Counted from the first letter of the stretch, positions 52,432 through 62,634 are shown. The stretch is DNA of 64,000 nucleotides from Anodontia alba (GCA_964016985.1 OZ024828.1:24925543-24989542), one strand, 5' to 3'. The notes: a model not told the origin generated them from the letters alone. Translations and numbers: made by a program.

Positions 52432-53787
52432 CGAGGGCTGTTCGAAATGAATTGCTTATTGTCCTCTAGCTCGATATCCACGTGGGGCACGATAAAAACC
52501 AATACATACCTGTATAGGGCTATTCAATATCTACACAATGGTGTATAAATGTACATGTTAGACTAAGTGTAAGACATAAAATTTGCCATTTGAATACACG
52601 CAGTCATTGACCACTGCAGTAAAAATGGTTGGTAGAAGCATCGACAAAAAAGATGAAATACGGGCTTACATCAAAGCTCGCTCAAAACTTGGTTGTTCTT
52701 TGAAGAAGCTGATGACTGAAATTTCTACTGCTTTTGGACCTTCTTGTGTGTCTTATGACACAGCTCGGCGGTGGAAAAAGAAATTTGAGTCTGATGTAGA
52801 GTCCATCGAAAATGCACCGAAATCAGGTAGGCCAAAATCTGCATCTCGTAAAGAAATCGTTTCCAAAATAAAGGAAATCATTGAAGGAGATGCCAGATTT
52901 ACAGTTCGTGATATTGCACGAAAGGCAGGCATATCACTATCAACGGTTCACCTTATTTTGAAGAAGCATTTGAAAGTCAGAAAGATTTCTGCTAGATGGG
53001 TGCCACATCTGTTGACTGACGAGCAAAAGAGGCAACGGGTTAAAGTGGCCAAAAAGCTGCTTCAAATGTTTCCAAAATATGACAAAAAGTAGATTGCCAA
53101 TGTCGTCACAGGTGATGAAACCTGGGTCCATTATTTTGAGCCCGTCAGAAAGGTTAGCAATAAGATCTGGGCCATTAAACACAGCAAACGCCCAATAATT
53201 GCCAAACGTTCTTTGAGTACAAAGAAGGTTTTGTATGCAATCTTCTTCTCTGGTGAAGGAGTCGCAATAAAAGTGCCAGTGAAAAAGGACAAAAGCATCA
53301 CCGGAAAGTACTACAAAGACGTAGTACTGAAGAAACTGAAAAAGTATTATCAGAAACGACGCCCTGCCACTGGTTTTAAACATGTCCGTCTTCTACATGA
53401 CAATGCCCCAGCTCATACCTCCGCAATAGTTACGGCGTTTTTGAAGAAAGAAAAAGTAACTGTTTTGCCTCACCCCCATCCCCCCCTCCACCCCGTATTC
53501 CCCAGACCTAGCCCCATGTGATTTCTTTTTGTTTCTGAAATTGAAAGCATTCCTTGCTGGGCGGAAATACCAGTCCCGACAGGCACTTGGATCTGCCATT
53601 CATCAGTACCTTATTACTGTGCCCAAATCAGCGTACCGTGACGCCTTCAAGAAGTGGACACATCGGCTGAAACTTTGCATTTCTAGCCACGGGGAGTACT
53701 TCGAGGGCATGAAATGAGTACTTTTGGGCTAACTTGAAATTTGAAGTCTCCAGATAGAAATAAGCAATTCATTTCGAACATCCCTCG
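52432..53787 (+). mobile_element. mariner (DD34D) transposon, full length
   Basis: Terminal inverted repeats of 29 bp: CGAGGGCTGTTCGAAATG.. at the left and its complement at the right (..CATTTCGAACATCCCTCG), with one mismatch. TA flanks both ends (52430-52431, 53788-53789), the expected mariner target duplication. The 1356-bp length fits the family. The single gene inside is broken by one stop and one frameshift, so this copy is not autonomous. The near-identity of its ends suggests a fairly recent insertion. Confidence 0.93.
52625..53717 (+). pseudogene. mariner transposase, one stop and one frameshift
   Basis: Encodes the enzyme that cuts and joins mariner ends at TA sites. I take MVGRSIDKKDEIRAY as the start; an upstream in-frame ATG at 52583 is possible. 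A first helix-turn-helix includes SYDTARRWKKKFE. A GRP-type linker (KSGRPKS) is followed by a second helix-turn-helix (FTVRDIARKAGISLSTVHLI). The catalytic triad is visible: D in TGDETW (53114), D in LLHDNAPAH (53399) and D in APCDFFLF (53520). Breaks: a TAG at 53090-53092 after KYDKK in the same frame, and a frameshift in a C-rich stretch at about 53470-53495. The second and third D codons are 121 nt apart, against 105 nt expected for DD34D, a net gain of 16 nt. The C-terminus (KLCISSHGEYFEGMK) is intact. About 340 residues expected, as usual for the family. Confidence 0.92.
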
Positions 53788-53799
53788 TAGATATTTTTC

Positions 53800-54020
53800 C
53801 GTAACACAGCACTCGCGTTAAACCTTTCCGCCTGACAGACCAAAACCAATACCAGTACAAACAGTGTAGATCCAGATGAGACGGCTCGTAACAAGCCGTC
53901 TCATCAGGATCTACACTGTTTGCCATTTTGTTTTTGATTTAGACTAAAATCCCCATTTGCATAAGTGGACATGTCCAAATTCAAGGATGGAAGAGCCCAT
54001 TTCAGAAAGGCAAGGATGTA
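53800..54020 (+). mobile_element. B element B20 (context 4)
   Basis: CGTTAAACCTTTCCGCCTG, AGACCAAAACC, core (53858-53926) GTGTAGATCCAGATGAGACGG / CCGTCTCATCAGGATCTACAC, then GACATGTCCAAATTCAAGG and GGATGGAAGAGCCC. The stem uses GAGACGGCT instead of GACGCCGC yet pairs fully. The flank recurs inverted at 54290-54505. Confidence 0.75.
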
Positions 54021-54289
54021 AGGGTTAAAATAAATAGTTATAAATAAAGAAAATATGGAGCAAAGCGATTCGCTCCACTGGAGAGCACTAGTACACGTAC
54101 ATCAAACTATTCCTTTGACAACAATTTAGGTACACATTTATCATCTTTCATCATGTTCTTGATAAAAAGGAGAAAGTAGAACTTGACGGATCTAAAGCAG
54201 AATGAACAGTGTCGAAGCTTGCTATGAAAAAGCGTGAATATCTGTGACCATCAGATCAAAAATATAGCACAGAAGACAAAACCCATTTA

Positions 54290-54505
54290 ATACTTTCAGC
54301 CCTGAATTTTTGAAGTGGACCCTTCCATCCTTGCATTTGGACATGGCCACTGTTGCAAATGGGGGAGCAAGTCAAAAAAAAAAAGAAAAAAAAAAGTGGC
54401 AAACAGTGTAGATCCTGATGAGACGGTCGATACGAGTCGTCTCATCTGGTTCTAAACTGTTTGCAAAGGTTTCTGTTTTGGTCCGCAGGGCTAAAAAGGG
54501 TTAAA
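54290..54505 (-). mobile_element. B element B21 (context 4), inverted
   Basis: GACCCTTCCATCCTTGCATTTGG, GGACATGGCC, core GTGTAGATCCTGATGAGACGG / CGTCTCATCTGGTTC, then CTGTTTTGGTCCGCAGGGC. It faces B20 across about 270 bp. Confidence 0.75.
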
Positions 54506-54514
54506 TTATCCTAT

Positions 54515-54816
54515 GTGTTTGTTTGTGTTGAGGTTTTACGGCCCAGTCAACCCAATGGGGGTCATGTCGAGCGCGGTCAGTTTACCTAGCCACACGTTCA
54601 CTGGGCAGGCTTAGTCCTCTAAGCGGTTAACCAGTATTGTGCACATTCTCTCGCCAGAAACTGACAACTGCCCTTCTTGAATCAGCGGAAGGGAGAGAAT
54701 GACCGTAGAAAATATTTCATGATCAATCTCCACGAAAGAATGTTGCCGACCTCGGCGGGGGTTGAACCCGCGACCTCCTGGTCTCCAGTCGGACGGCGCA
54801 TCCAACTGAGCCACTG
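54515..54816 (-). mobile_element. tRNA-derived SINE (type 1), copy S3
   Basis: Head on the minus strand: GTGGCTCAGTTGGATGCGCC, then GCGGGTTCAACCCCCGCC (box B-like). Body and 3' end as in S1 (GACCGCGCTCGACATG, GGGCCGTAAAACCTCAACAC). The first few head bases are lost relative to S1. Confidence 0.85.
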
Positions 54817-55053
54817 TGTACACAATTATCAACTTTTATCAGATCCTAGATAAGAGTGTGAATTGAGCGCAGAACGGACTGTGTCAAAGCATGCTATAAA
54901 GAGCATAAATGCCTGTTACCACCAGATAAAATGACTCTAAAGGGAATATCCACAAACAATGAACGCACTCAGAAAACTTAACACAGCTGGCGTCAAGTTT
55001 ACTGGGCCAAACTAGCTGGTTTCGGCCAATAAGGCCTCATCTGTGACCCAATA

Positions 55054-55149
55054 CGTTACGAAAACATGCCTATTCAAATATATTGAGAATTTTACCACCA
55101 AAAAATGAAAACATTCTGATGAAAAAATCTGATGTTTTTTTACATATTC
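55054..55149 (+). mobile_element. A element A19, left part (interrupted)
   Basis: CGTTACGAAAACATGCC through ATCTGATGTTTTTTTACATATT, where a second A element begins. Confidence 0.8.
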
Positions 55150-55427
55150 AACACGAAAACATGTCTATATAATTTTGACCCCCTTAAACCCCACTTTTAT
55201 ATAGTAAAACTGGGGTTAACAGGGGTATACATTATTTTTCTTATTTCTGCTCAAAACATAGATTGTGGGTACTCGTTAGAACCGCCTCGGCGAGGCGGTT
55301 CTAACGAGTACCTACAATCTATGTTTTTGATCAGAAGTATGAAAAATATCAGAGTTTTTTATCTGAAAATTCTCAGTTTTTGGAGGTGAAATTTTATATA
55401 TATTTGAATAGGCGTGTTTTTGTAATG
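55150..55427 (-). mobile_element. A element A20, nested inside A19
   Basis: ACACGAAAACATGTC to GGCGTGTTTTTGTAATG with a perfect core tip CCGCCTCGGCGAGGCGG. Opposite orientation to its host. Confidence 0.85.
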
Positions 55428-55614
55428 AATGCTCAAAACATAGTTTGTGGGTACTCGTTAGAACCGCCTCGGCGAGGCGGTTCTAACGAGTACCCACAAT
55501 CTATGTTTTTGAGCAGAAATAAGAAAAATAATGAATACCCCTGTAAACTCCAGTTTTACTATATAAAAGTGGGGTTTAAGGGGGTCAAAATTATATAGGT
55601 ATGTTCTCGTGATG
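55428..55614 (+). mobile_element. A element A19, right part
   Basis: Resumes at GCTCAAAACATAGTTTGTGG, has its own perfect core, the third hairpin, and the end GGTATGTTCTCGTGATG. Together with 55054-55149 it makes one complete A element. Confidence 0.8.
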
Positions 55615-56074
55615 TAAATTTATATCAATAAACCCCTTTTTATAGACAGCAATAACATAAAGAAAACTCACTTGAACAAAAACTAATTAAATGACAAAGG
55701 AATAAAATCTCACCTCACGGACAAGCAGCATATGTTGGTTCCACAATTCTGCATTCGTAAGAATTCCAGTATTCCCTGTTAAAATTTTCATTATAACACA
55801 AACTTATATTCCTATTACTGTAAACAAAAAATCCGCAGTTTCATGGTCAAACTCATGTGAAATAGATCGAAGTTTAATGATCACACTGGCAGATGTGTTC
55901 AAAAACACAGTTTTGTTTTCTCACTGCAGCGAAAGAGTGTCTCCAAATACCAATTTCCAGTTTGGCTTGTCTTCACGTAAAAACGACTTTAAGAGATTGA
56001 TGTGCCAGATCGGAGTGCATACCTCAGTTCTTCATTGTTCACTTATACAGACCTTTAAGGATACACAATTTGTT

Positions 56075-56150
56075 ATCGATCAGTGTTGACTCTGATCAAC
56101 CTGCGCATATGCGCAGGCTGATCTGAGTCTACGTTGGTTTAAGATCTTTT
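56075..56150. mobile_element. C-type palindrome C9
   Basis: TTGACTCTGATCAACCTGCGC / GCGCAGGCTGATCTGAGTC, tip ATAT. Confidence 0.65.
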
Positions 56151-56238
56151 CCATTTGCAGTGGCATCCACTGACAGATGTATTTACTGTGTTTGGTTTGT
56201 CTTTTCTCTGCTTTGACATATTAGAAACAAAATGAAGT

Positions 56239-56476
56239 GAGCCAGCGCATGACAAGACCAACAAAATGGCATGTGCGCCCAGCGAAGACTCAGATCAGCC
56301 TGGGCATCCGCCCAGTCTGATCAGAGTCTTTCCTGTCCGCCTAAAGAAATCTTTGGTCCTAAGTTATACACTGAGCGCACAGCAAAGACTCTGATCAGAC
56401 TGGGCGGATGCCCAGGCTGATCTGAGTCTTTACTGGGCGCACATGCTATTTTGCAGGTTTTGCCATGCGCTGGCTG
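56239..56476 (+). mobile_element. C element C10, intact
   Basis: The best C copy, so I describe the family here. Ends GAGCCAGCGCATGACAAGACC and GGTTTTGCCATGCGCTGGCT. Two hairpins in series: GCGAAGACTCAGATCAGCC..GGCATCCGCC..GTCTGATCAGAGTC, and GCAAAGACTCTGATCAG..GGCGGATGCC..CTGATCTGAGTC. They are joined by AAGAAATCTTTGGTCC. GGCATGTGCGCCC and GGGCGCACATGC form the sub-terminal arms. The two hairpins are themselves inverted copies, so the element is a palindrome of palindromes. No coding frame. Confidence 0.85.
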
Positions 56477-56730
56477 AAGTATTTTCCATTTTCACGTTAC
56501 ACAGAATGATCAATTGAAGAGCACCTAATGTTCATCACTGCCACACATTGTTGACTCTAAGGTATCATTTCTGCTATTTTAGGCCTCTACAAAATATACC
56601 ATATGCGGCAAATGGCAAATTGTGTCATATAAAAAGGTGTACTTGAATAAAACTGTCACCATTGCAAAACTGTCAACATCATCTTGAATCTCCTACGCGC
56701 GGCATCGATAACCATGCATGTAAATATTTA

Positions 56731-56753
56731 TCAAAAAAAAAAAAAAAAAAAAA

Positions 56754-56788
<35 letters not shown>

Positions 56789-56882
56789 AATAATAAAAAA
56801 AATAAATAGAAAAAAAAATAATAAAATAAAAAAAAAATAAAAGTAAATAAATAAATAAATAAAATAAAATAAAAAATAAACT
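56731..56882. repeat. Poly(A) and (AAAT)n low-complexity tract
   Basis: A run followed by AAAT repeats over about 150 bp. Confidence 0.95.
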
Positions 56883-57021
56883 GTATTCCAAATTATTAAC
56901 ATATTAAACGCAATTATGACAGTTTCCTAAACTGTAGAAAATATAGATTCATACAGCCACCTATATTCTAAATCCTGCCGTATTTACTCCAAACAGTCAG
57001 ACAGAGAAACCTTTGCAAGTA

Positions 57022-57083
57022 ATTAAGACCAAGATCAGACACCGCGTTCTGTGGCGTATGATCTTGGTATACACTGCTTGCCC
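57022..57083. mobile_element. B-type palindrome B22
   Basis: AGACCAAGATCAGACACCGC / GTGGCGTATGATCTTGGT, tip GTTCT. The AAGATC / GATCTT change is present on both arms. Confidence 0.65.
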
Positions 57084-57261
57084 CATTATCTAGTACATGT
57101 AGAGGTTAGGCACATCAAAGGGTAGTGAAAAGGACATTTCACATTTAAGTATAAGGATAGTGAGAAGTTAAATGTAGCCAGGTATTTAGGGTAAACACGG
57201 AATGTTTAACACACTGTACACTGTCCTTACAACAAAAAGAACATGTAAAGGGACATGGGCT

Positions 57262-57475
57262 TCAGGGCAGACAACTCTGTTAAAATGACTTTCCCTACCT
57301 TCCAAAAAAAGTTTCCTCTAAAAGGAAACAATTTGCTCCCATTGGGAGCAAATTCTTTCCTGTTAGAGTAGATCCTTCTTTAGAAGGGATTTGGTGTGCA
57401 GAAAAGCAAACAGGAAGTCACAAAAGTTGCCTCCCTTGGCGGAAGTGGTGAAACATTTTCCAAGTGTATAAATTT
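57262..57475. mobile_element. H element H12, most complete
   Basis: Palindrome at about 57305-57375: TTTCCTCTAAAAGGAAACAATTTGCTCCC / GGGAGCAAATTCTTTCCTGTTAG. The outer parts are GGCAGACAACTCTGTTAAAATG, AAGGGATTTGGTGTGCAG, GCAAACAGGAAGTCACAAAAG and GTTGCCTCCCTTGGCGG. These outer motifs recur around H5, H10 and H11. Confidence 0.7.
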
Positions 57476-57479
57476 CCTT

Positions 57480-57802
57480 CATTACGGAAACACGCCTATA
57501 TTCAGATATATTGAAAATTTCACCACCAAAAACTGAAAGTTTTCAGATAAAAATTCTGATATTTTTCATATTTCTGCTCAAAACATAGATTGTGGGTCTC
57601 AAAACATAGATAAAAATATCTCAAAACATAGATTGTGGGTTCTAGTTAGAACCGCCTCGACGAGGCGGTTCTAACGAGTACACACAATCTATGTTTTTGA
57701 GCAGAAATAAGACAAATAATGTATACCCCTGTAAACCCTAGTTTTACTACATAAAAGTGGGGTTTAAGGGGGTCAAAATTATATAGGTATGTTTTCGTGA
57801 TG
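57480..57802 (+). mobile_element. A element A21 with triplicated core edge
   Basis: CATTACGGAAACACGCC to GGTATGTTTTCGTGATG. CTCAAAACATAGATTGTGGG occurs at about 57577; a shorter piece (CTCAAAACATAGATAAAAA) at 57598 and another full piece at 57622, a local triplication at the start of the stem. Confidence 0.83.
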
Positions 57803-58214
57803 CAAGGCTGTGAACTAGTAGATAAAAGCATAGATGCTGCTGCATGCGATTCAGTAATTTTCCTTCAGCTCCTTATTCGCATAACGATTAAGTATTTTAC
57901 TCTTTAGCTCTCTCTGGGCAAAAGCCAAAGACGTCCAAAATTCGCAGTTTACTTATTAGCCAAGAAAACAGGTATTCGACATTTGCATGCCAATTTTCTC
58001 CCTAGGAGGTTACATTTCATGCAAATCATCTCCCTAAATTTGCGTGAACTGTCGTAATTCTATCGTATTGGAAGTATGAAACCACTTCAAAATGTCGTTT
58101 CCTTATATTTCTATCCTAGCATGCAAATCATTAAAGCAGCAGTGAGAACTAAAACTCTTTGCCATTAAGCGAGATTAACGTTCCAAATATAAGCCGGGCC
58201 ACAGAGTTTCCTAT

Positions 58215-58433
58215 AAGATTGCATATGCGCTCAGCGAAGACTCAGATCAGCCTGCGCATCCGCGCAGTCAGATCTGAGTCTTCCCTCTCCGCATGTAGAC
58301 GCTTTGGATCCTCGGCTACCCACAGAGTGCTCTGCGAAGACTCTGATCAGACTGCGCGCATGCGCAGGCTGATCTGAGTCTTTGCTGGGCGCACATGCCT
58401 TTTTGTAAGAGATTTTGCTGCGCATCGGCTGAT
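58215..58433 (+). mobile_element. C element C11
   Basis: ATATGCGCTCAGCGAAGACTC, CCTGCGCATCCGCGCAGTC, AGACTGCGCGCATGCGCAGGC, GGGCGCACATGCC. Ends decayed. Confidence 0.7.
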
Positions 58434-59100
58434 ATAATTAACTTGTTTAACGCACACGTGTCTATCTACAGCTAGTCTCTTAATGCATCATCATCGCAAA
58501 CTTATCAAGTATAGAATAAGCATGACCCCAGCAATATTAAAATCGCGTGCACCAGAAAGATTCCAATAGATGTATCTATGATTGCGCAGACCATAATTTA
58601 TTTTCGGTCAAACATCTGATTTCTGTGCCAAGATAAGCATTAGTTTGCATCACGCAATGCAGTTATAGCAGAAAATCAAAGGGTTTGATGACAGAATGAA
58701 TTAATCGCGGCTTGGAGAGTTCGCTGTGGCCTTTTAGTGCTACGTTTACTCTATGCTAGTGCGATCAAGAAAAATACTTAAGTTGTTGTTTGCATTTATT
58801 TCTAGTGGACAGGTTAAAATTTAAGTTTGCCTCTATGGAACCTCTGTAATGTCTTTGTGCTAACTTAGGTTCTATCCTATTTTTGTGGGATCTACAATAA
58901 ACATACACAAACCTAAACTATTCATGAGGCTACAAACAAACTATAAAAGGAAATCTTCATTTAGGTAGAATGAAGGCAAATGCTCGAATTCACAGTATAA
59001 AATAGAAAAAAAAGGAGGATTCTAGTGGCGGACCGGGCCTTGGAAATTATATAAAAAAAATCATCTGATGGTAATTAAAATTGTAGCCAAACCATTTAAG
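58434..59100. other. Intergenic stretch, no feature seen
   Basis: Nothing recognised. Confidence 0.4.
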
Positions 59101-59106
59101 CAAATA

Positions 59107-59445
59107 CAGTCAACCCTCTTAATAACAACACTCGATACAACGACAAATTCGTTATAATGTTAATTTGACTGGCACTAAACTTTCGCTCAAGAGTTTCAGT
59201 AATTCTGAAATTATTGAAAATTAAATCAAACTATTTAATACTTCAACAAACATATTTTGGATATTTTTATTTTCACTGAGGCGATTCTAACAAAAATCCA
59301 AAACATACATTCCATGAGAAAAAATAATAAATCAAGGCTTTAATTATATATTTTCCTGCTGATTAAGGATTCTTTACAACAGCAAATTGATTTTAATGGC
59401 AAAATCCTTGGGAACAAATGCTGTCGTTGTAACGAGGGTTCACTG
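59107..59445 (+). mobile_element. D element D5, left core arm damaged
   Basis: TA, CAGTCAACCCTCTTAATAAC, ACGAGGGTTCACTG, TA. In the core the left arm reads GGATATTTTTATTTTCACTG while the right arm is GAGGCGATTCTAACAAAAATCC, so one arm has lost TTAGAATCGCC. Confidence 0.78.
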
Positions 59446-59719
59446 TAGTCGAAACGCGTATAATTGACGCAGTACGGCGCCGCAAAGGCTAGTTTCGCCT
59501 TGACCCTTCAGAGATGCTGACTAACCAGAAATCCAGAAATAAGAGATCCATGATGGACCTGAATCGCTCAACCGAGCCATGATGCATTAACATGGGAGAT
59601 CATCAGTTTGATGATGGTTCAATGTAAGACTTTGGCATTTGCCTTCTATTGTTATACATGTAACATGAAAAGTTTTGCAATTCCGAATCAATTATAAGGA
59701 GGGAAGTACCTGACACACA

Positions 59720-60310
59720 GTAAAAAAAAAAAATGATGAAACTGCACACCCATTTTTATAACATTCTAATGAAATCTGGTAATTGTCTTGAAGGAAGATG
59801 CCATTCAAAATGATTATTTTTTTTTTTTTATTTTCAACTCTGATGGCCATATTATTAAATAAAGCAAAACTATTTCAGCAATTTCGGTACACGGTTATAA
59901 CGGCAATTTTGTTCAGTGGAGGACAACCATTTTAGCAATTTAGGTAGAAGTTATGAAAGGAACATTATTGTGAAATTAGTTTGAAATCAAGCCACAGGCG
60001 TGAGAGGACATGTCATTTAAAAGTCTTTAAAAGTCTTTTTTTCTCTTCTAGTTTTAGCTATGTTGCCCATCTTGTTCAACAGAGCAGAACCATTTCAGCA
60101 ATTTAAGAACAGGGCTATAGCCGGCACATTTGTGTGAAATTGTTCTAAAGTTGGCTGAGTGGTTTACCAGGAGACATCATATTATAGATATTGTTGATGA
60201 TATACAAGGAATTATTCTATTTTAGCTCTGTTGGCCATTTCTTGAAATATGTCATTTGAAGACACTGTTGACGACAGACGGACGAACGGACGCACGCACG
60301 CACGGACGAT
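59720..60310 (+). repeat. Diverged tandem repeat region, about 190-bp units
   Basis: TTTCAGCAATTTCGGTACACGG, TTTTAGCAATTTAGGTAGAAG and TTTCAGCAATTTAAGAACAGGG mark three units. ATGGCCATATTATTAAATAAAGC and TGTTGCCCATCTTGTTCAACAG also correspond. It ends with GACAGACGGACGAACGGACGC, much as the 9.3-10.9 kb array does. Confidence 0.6.
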
Positions 60311-60446
60311 GGGCACAAAACGGTCACAAAACCTCGCCTTGAGCACCTTGTGCGCTAAAAAGTATGAGTAATGAGATGAACAGGTACAGCTGACTGCTTG
60401 TATACATGTAACTGAACATACAAAAAAATATACACGCAACCAAAGA

Positions 60447-60482
60447 GGGGGAGTGCGGGGGGGGGGTGGGGGGGGCGGGGTG
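60447..60482 (+). repeat. G-rich tract
   Basis: Several G runs of four or more interrupted by single T, A or C. Confidence 0.8.
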
Positions 60483-60565
60483 TATGGGAGGGAGACATTT
60501 GTACACAGCATGCGGTGTCCTCCGGTTACTTATTGCACCATCATACTGTCTCATTTCTTGATATT

Positions 60566-60783
60566 TGAGCCAGCGCACACAAAACCTATAAGCCTTGTGA
60601 GATCAGCGAAGACTCAGATCAGCCTGCGCGCCCGCGCAGTCTGATCAGTCTTCGTTGGTTACACGTATCTTTTACAGTATCCGGAGATAAACGAGAGCCC
60701 TTGTCAAACCGGGTGGAAGTACAGGCTGATCTTAATCTTTGCCGGTCACACAGGACTTATTGTAGGCTCGTGCGCAGGCTCAT
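60566..60783 (+). mobile_element. C element C12
   Basis: GAGCCAGCGCACACAAAACC, ATCAGCGAAGACTCAGATC, CCTGCGCGCCCGCGCAGTC, ACAGGCTGATCTTAATC, GCTCGTGCGCAGGCTC. The second hairpin has lost one arm. Confidence 0.7.
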
Positions 60784-61087
60784 TTGTTTTAAATTAATAT
60801 TTAGCCTCGGGAAAGGTGAGGAACACATGATTGAATATCCTTCGTCGATGGTTTAGCCTCAATTTCTTTAGAAACCTTCAAAGTAGCAAACTGGGATTTT
60901 CTGAGGCCGTATATGTATAAATACTCAGACGGACTAAGCACGAACTGGACACGGACCACCGGCTGGCATAAAGGCCCCTAGGGCATATATAAATGGCGAA
61001 GCACCAGACCAGTTTTTGCAGCCACGCGGCGAGTCAAGATCTTCGTTATTAGTCCTATATCTCCAACCAGAACTATTTATTGTGTAG

Positions 61088-61160
61088 ACGAACAGCGAAG
61101 ATGCTGACAAGACTGCGCATTCGCGCAGTCTGGTCTGAATCTTTGCTGTTTTGTATGTTC
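61088..61160. mobile_element. C-type palindrome C13
   Basis: ACAGCGAAGATGCTGACAAG, CTGCGCATTCGCGCAGTC, TGGTCTGAATCTTTGCTGTT. Confidence 0.6.
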
Positions 61161-61355
61161 TAAGGTTCTCTTTCTCAGCCACCGGCCCATTTTTAACGAG
61201 CACTTATCAATTATTGGGGAAATCAATGAACAAATCGCTTTCATTTAATTAATGACAGACCAAAGTCTCTATATTGGGTTTGAAATGGGCTGGTAATGCA
61301 AGTAAGAAAGATCTATAGTCCTAGCTACTTAGCTTGGAGGCTGAAAATAGACTTA

Positions 61356-62589
61356 CGAGGCTTGTCGAAAATAATTGCTTATTTTGACCTGGAACGTTCA
61401 ACGTTAGTAATAACAAATTTCTTTATTTCATGCTCACAAAGTCCCCATGACTCGAAACGATGAATCCAGTTTCAGAATGCGTTACGGTACACTGATTTTA
61501 TACAGATAAGGCTCTGGTATACGGCAGATCCAAGCGCCTGTCTGGGCCACTATCTCCATCCAGCGAGAAGGGTTCTCAATTTCGGAAAACGAAAGAAGTC
61601 ACAAGGGGTAAGGCCTATTGAATTAGGGTGTGGTAAAATTGTTACTTTCGTTTTTTGCAAAACATTAGAAATAATAGCAGACATTGGGCTGGGTCATTAT
61701 AATAGAAAACACTTGATGTTGCGCCGTTTATGGAAGTATTATTTTAATTTCTTCGATGTCACATCTTTGTAGTATTTTCCAGTAACGCTTTTGCCCTTTT
61801 TTCACTGGTACCTGTATTGAAACCAATGAACAAAACCTTCTTTGCGCTAAACGTGCGGTTCGCAATTACTGGTCTTTTGCTGTTTTCGGTGGCTCATAGT
61901 TTATCGCCAGCCTTCCTAACAGGTTCAAAATAATCAACCCAAGTTTCATCGCCAGTGACTACATTTGCAAATTGCTTTTCATCATTGTTTTGGAAATATT
62001 TTGAGCAATTGTATGGCTAGTTGAACTCTCTGCTTTCTTTGACCATCAGTCATCAAATGAGGCACCCGCTGGCAGAAATGTTCCTAACATTCTAAATTGT
62101 CTTTAAATGTAACTAACTCTTGATAGTGAGATACCACATGTATATCACGTACTGTATACCTAGCATCCCTTTCAACAATTTCTGATAGTTTTGATACAGT
62201 TTGGTCACAAGAGTCACTTTCGATCGATTCTAATCCAGAATCAAATGTCTTTTTCCATATACGGACAGTATCATAAGACACATTAGTAGATCCGTAACAA
62301 AAGAATTGTTCAAAGGACAATCTATCTTAGAGCAAGATTTTATGTAGGCGCGTTTTCCTTCTGCTTGGCAACACTTTTACCAACCTTTCTTACTACAGTA
62401 GTCAACGACAGCGTGTATTCAACTGGCGAATTAATCTATCTTTCAATTAGATTTATGGGAACATGTGCACATCAATGTGTAGGTATTGGATGGTGCTATA
62501 CAGGTACATGTATATGTTAATTGTATTTAAAAGTTCACATGAATATCGAACAACAACACAATAAGCAATTCTTTTGGAACACCCCTCAG
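61356..62589 (-). mobile_element. mariner transposon, second, older copy
   Basis: Ends CGAGGCTTGTCGAAAATAATTGC and GCAATTCTTTTGGAACACCCCTC are diverged versions of the 52432 element's repeats, flanked by TA (61354-61355 and 62590-62591). The 1234-bp length is shorter than the first copy by about 120 bp, through several deletions. Orientation is reversed. Confidence 0.85.
61440..62420 (-). pseudogene. mariner transposase remnant
   Basis: Read on the minus strand it retains pieces collinear with the first copy: VSYDTVRIWKKTFDSGLES and ERDARYTVRDI near 62150-62280; VVTGDETWVDYFEP near 61930-61965, with the first catalytic D; VPVKKGKSVTGKY near 61770-61815; RQALGSA near 61530; and a C-terminal piece near 61450. 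Frameshifts, stops and deletions separate them, so it cannot make a working enzyme. Confidence 0.85.
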
Positions 62590-62634
62590 TATTCTGCTGC
62601 AGTTCCTCTAAGTTTGTTCATTTTCATTACGAAA

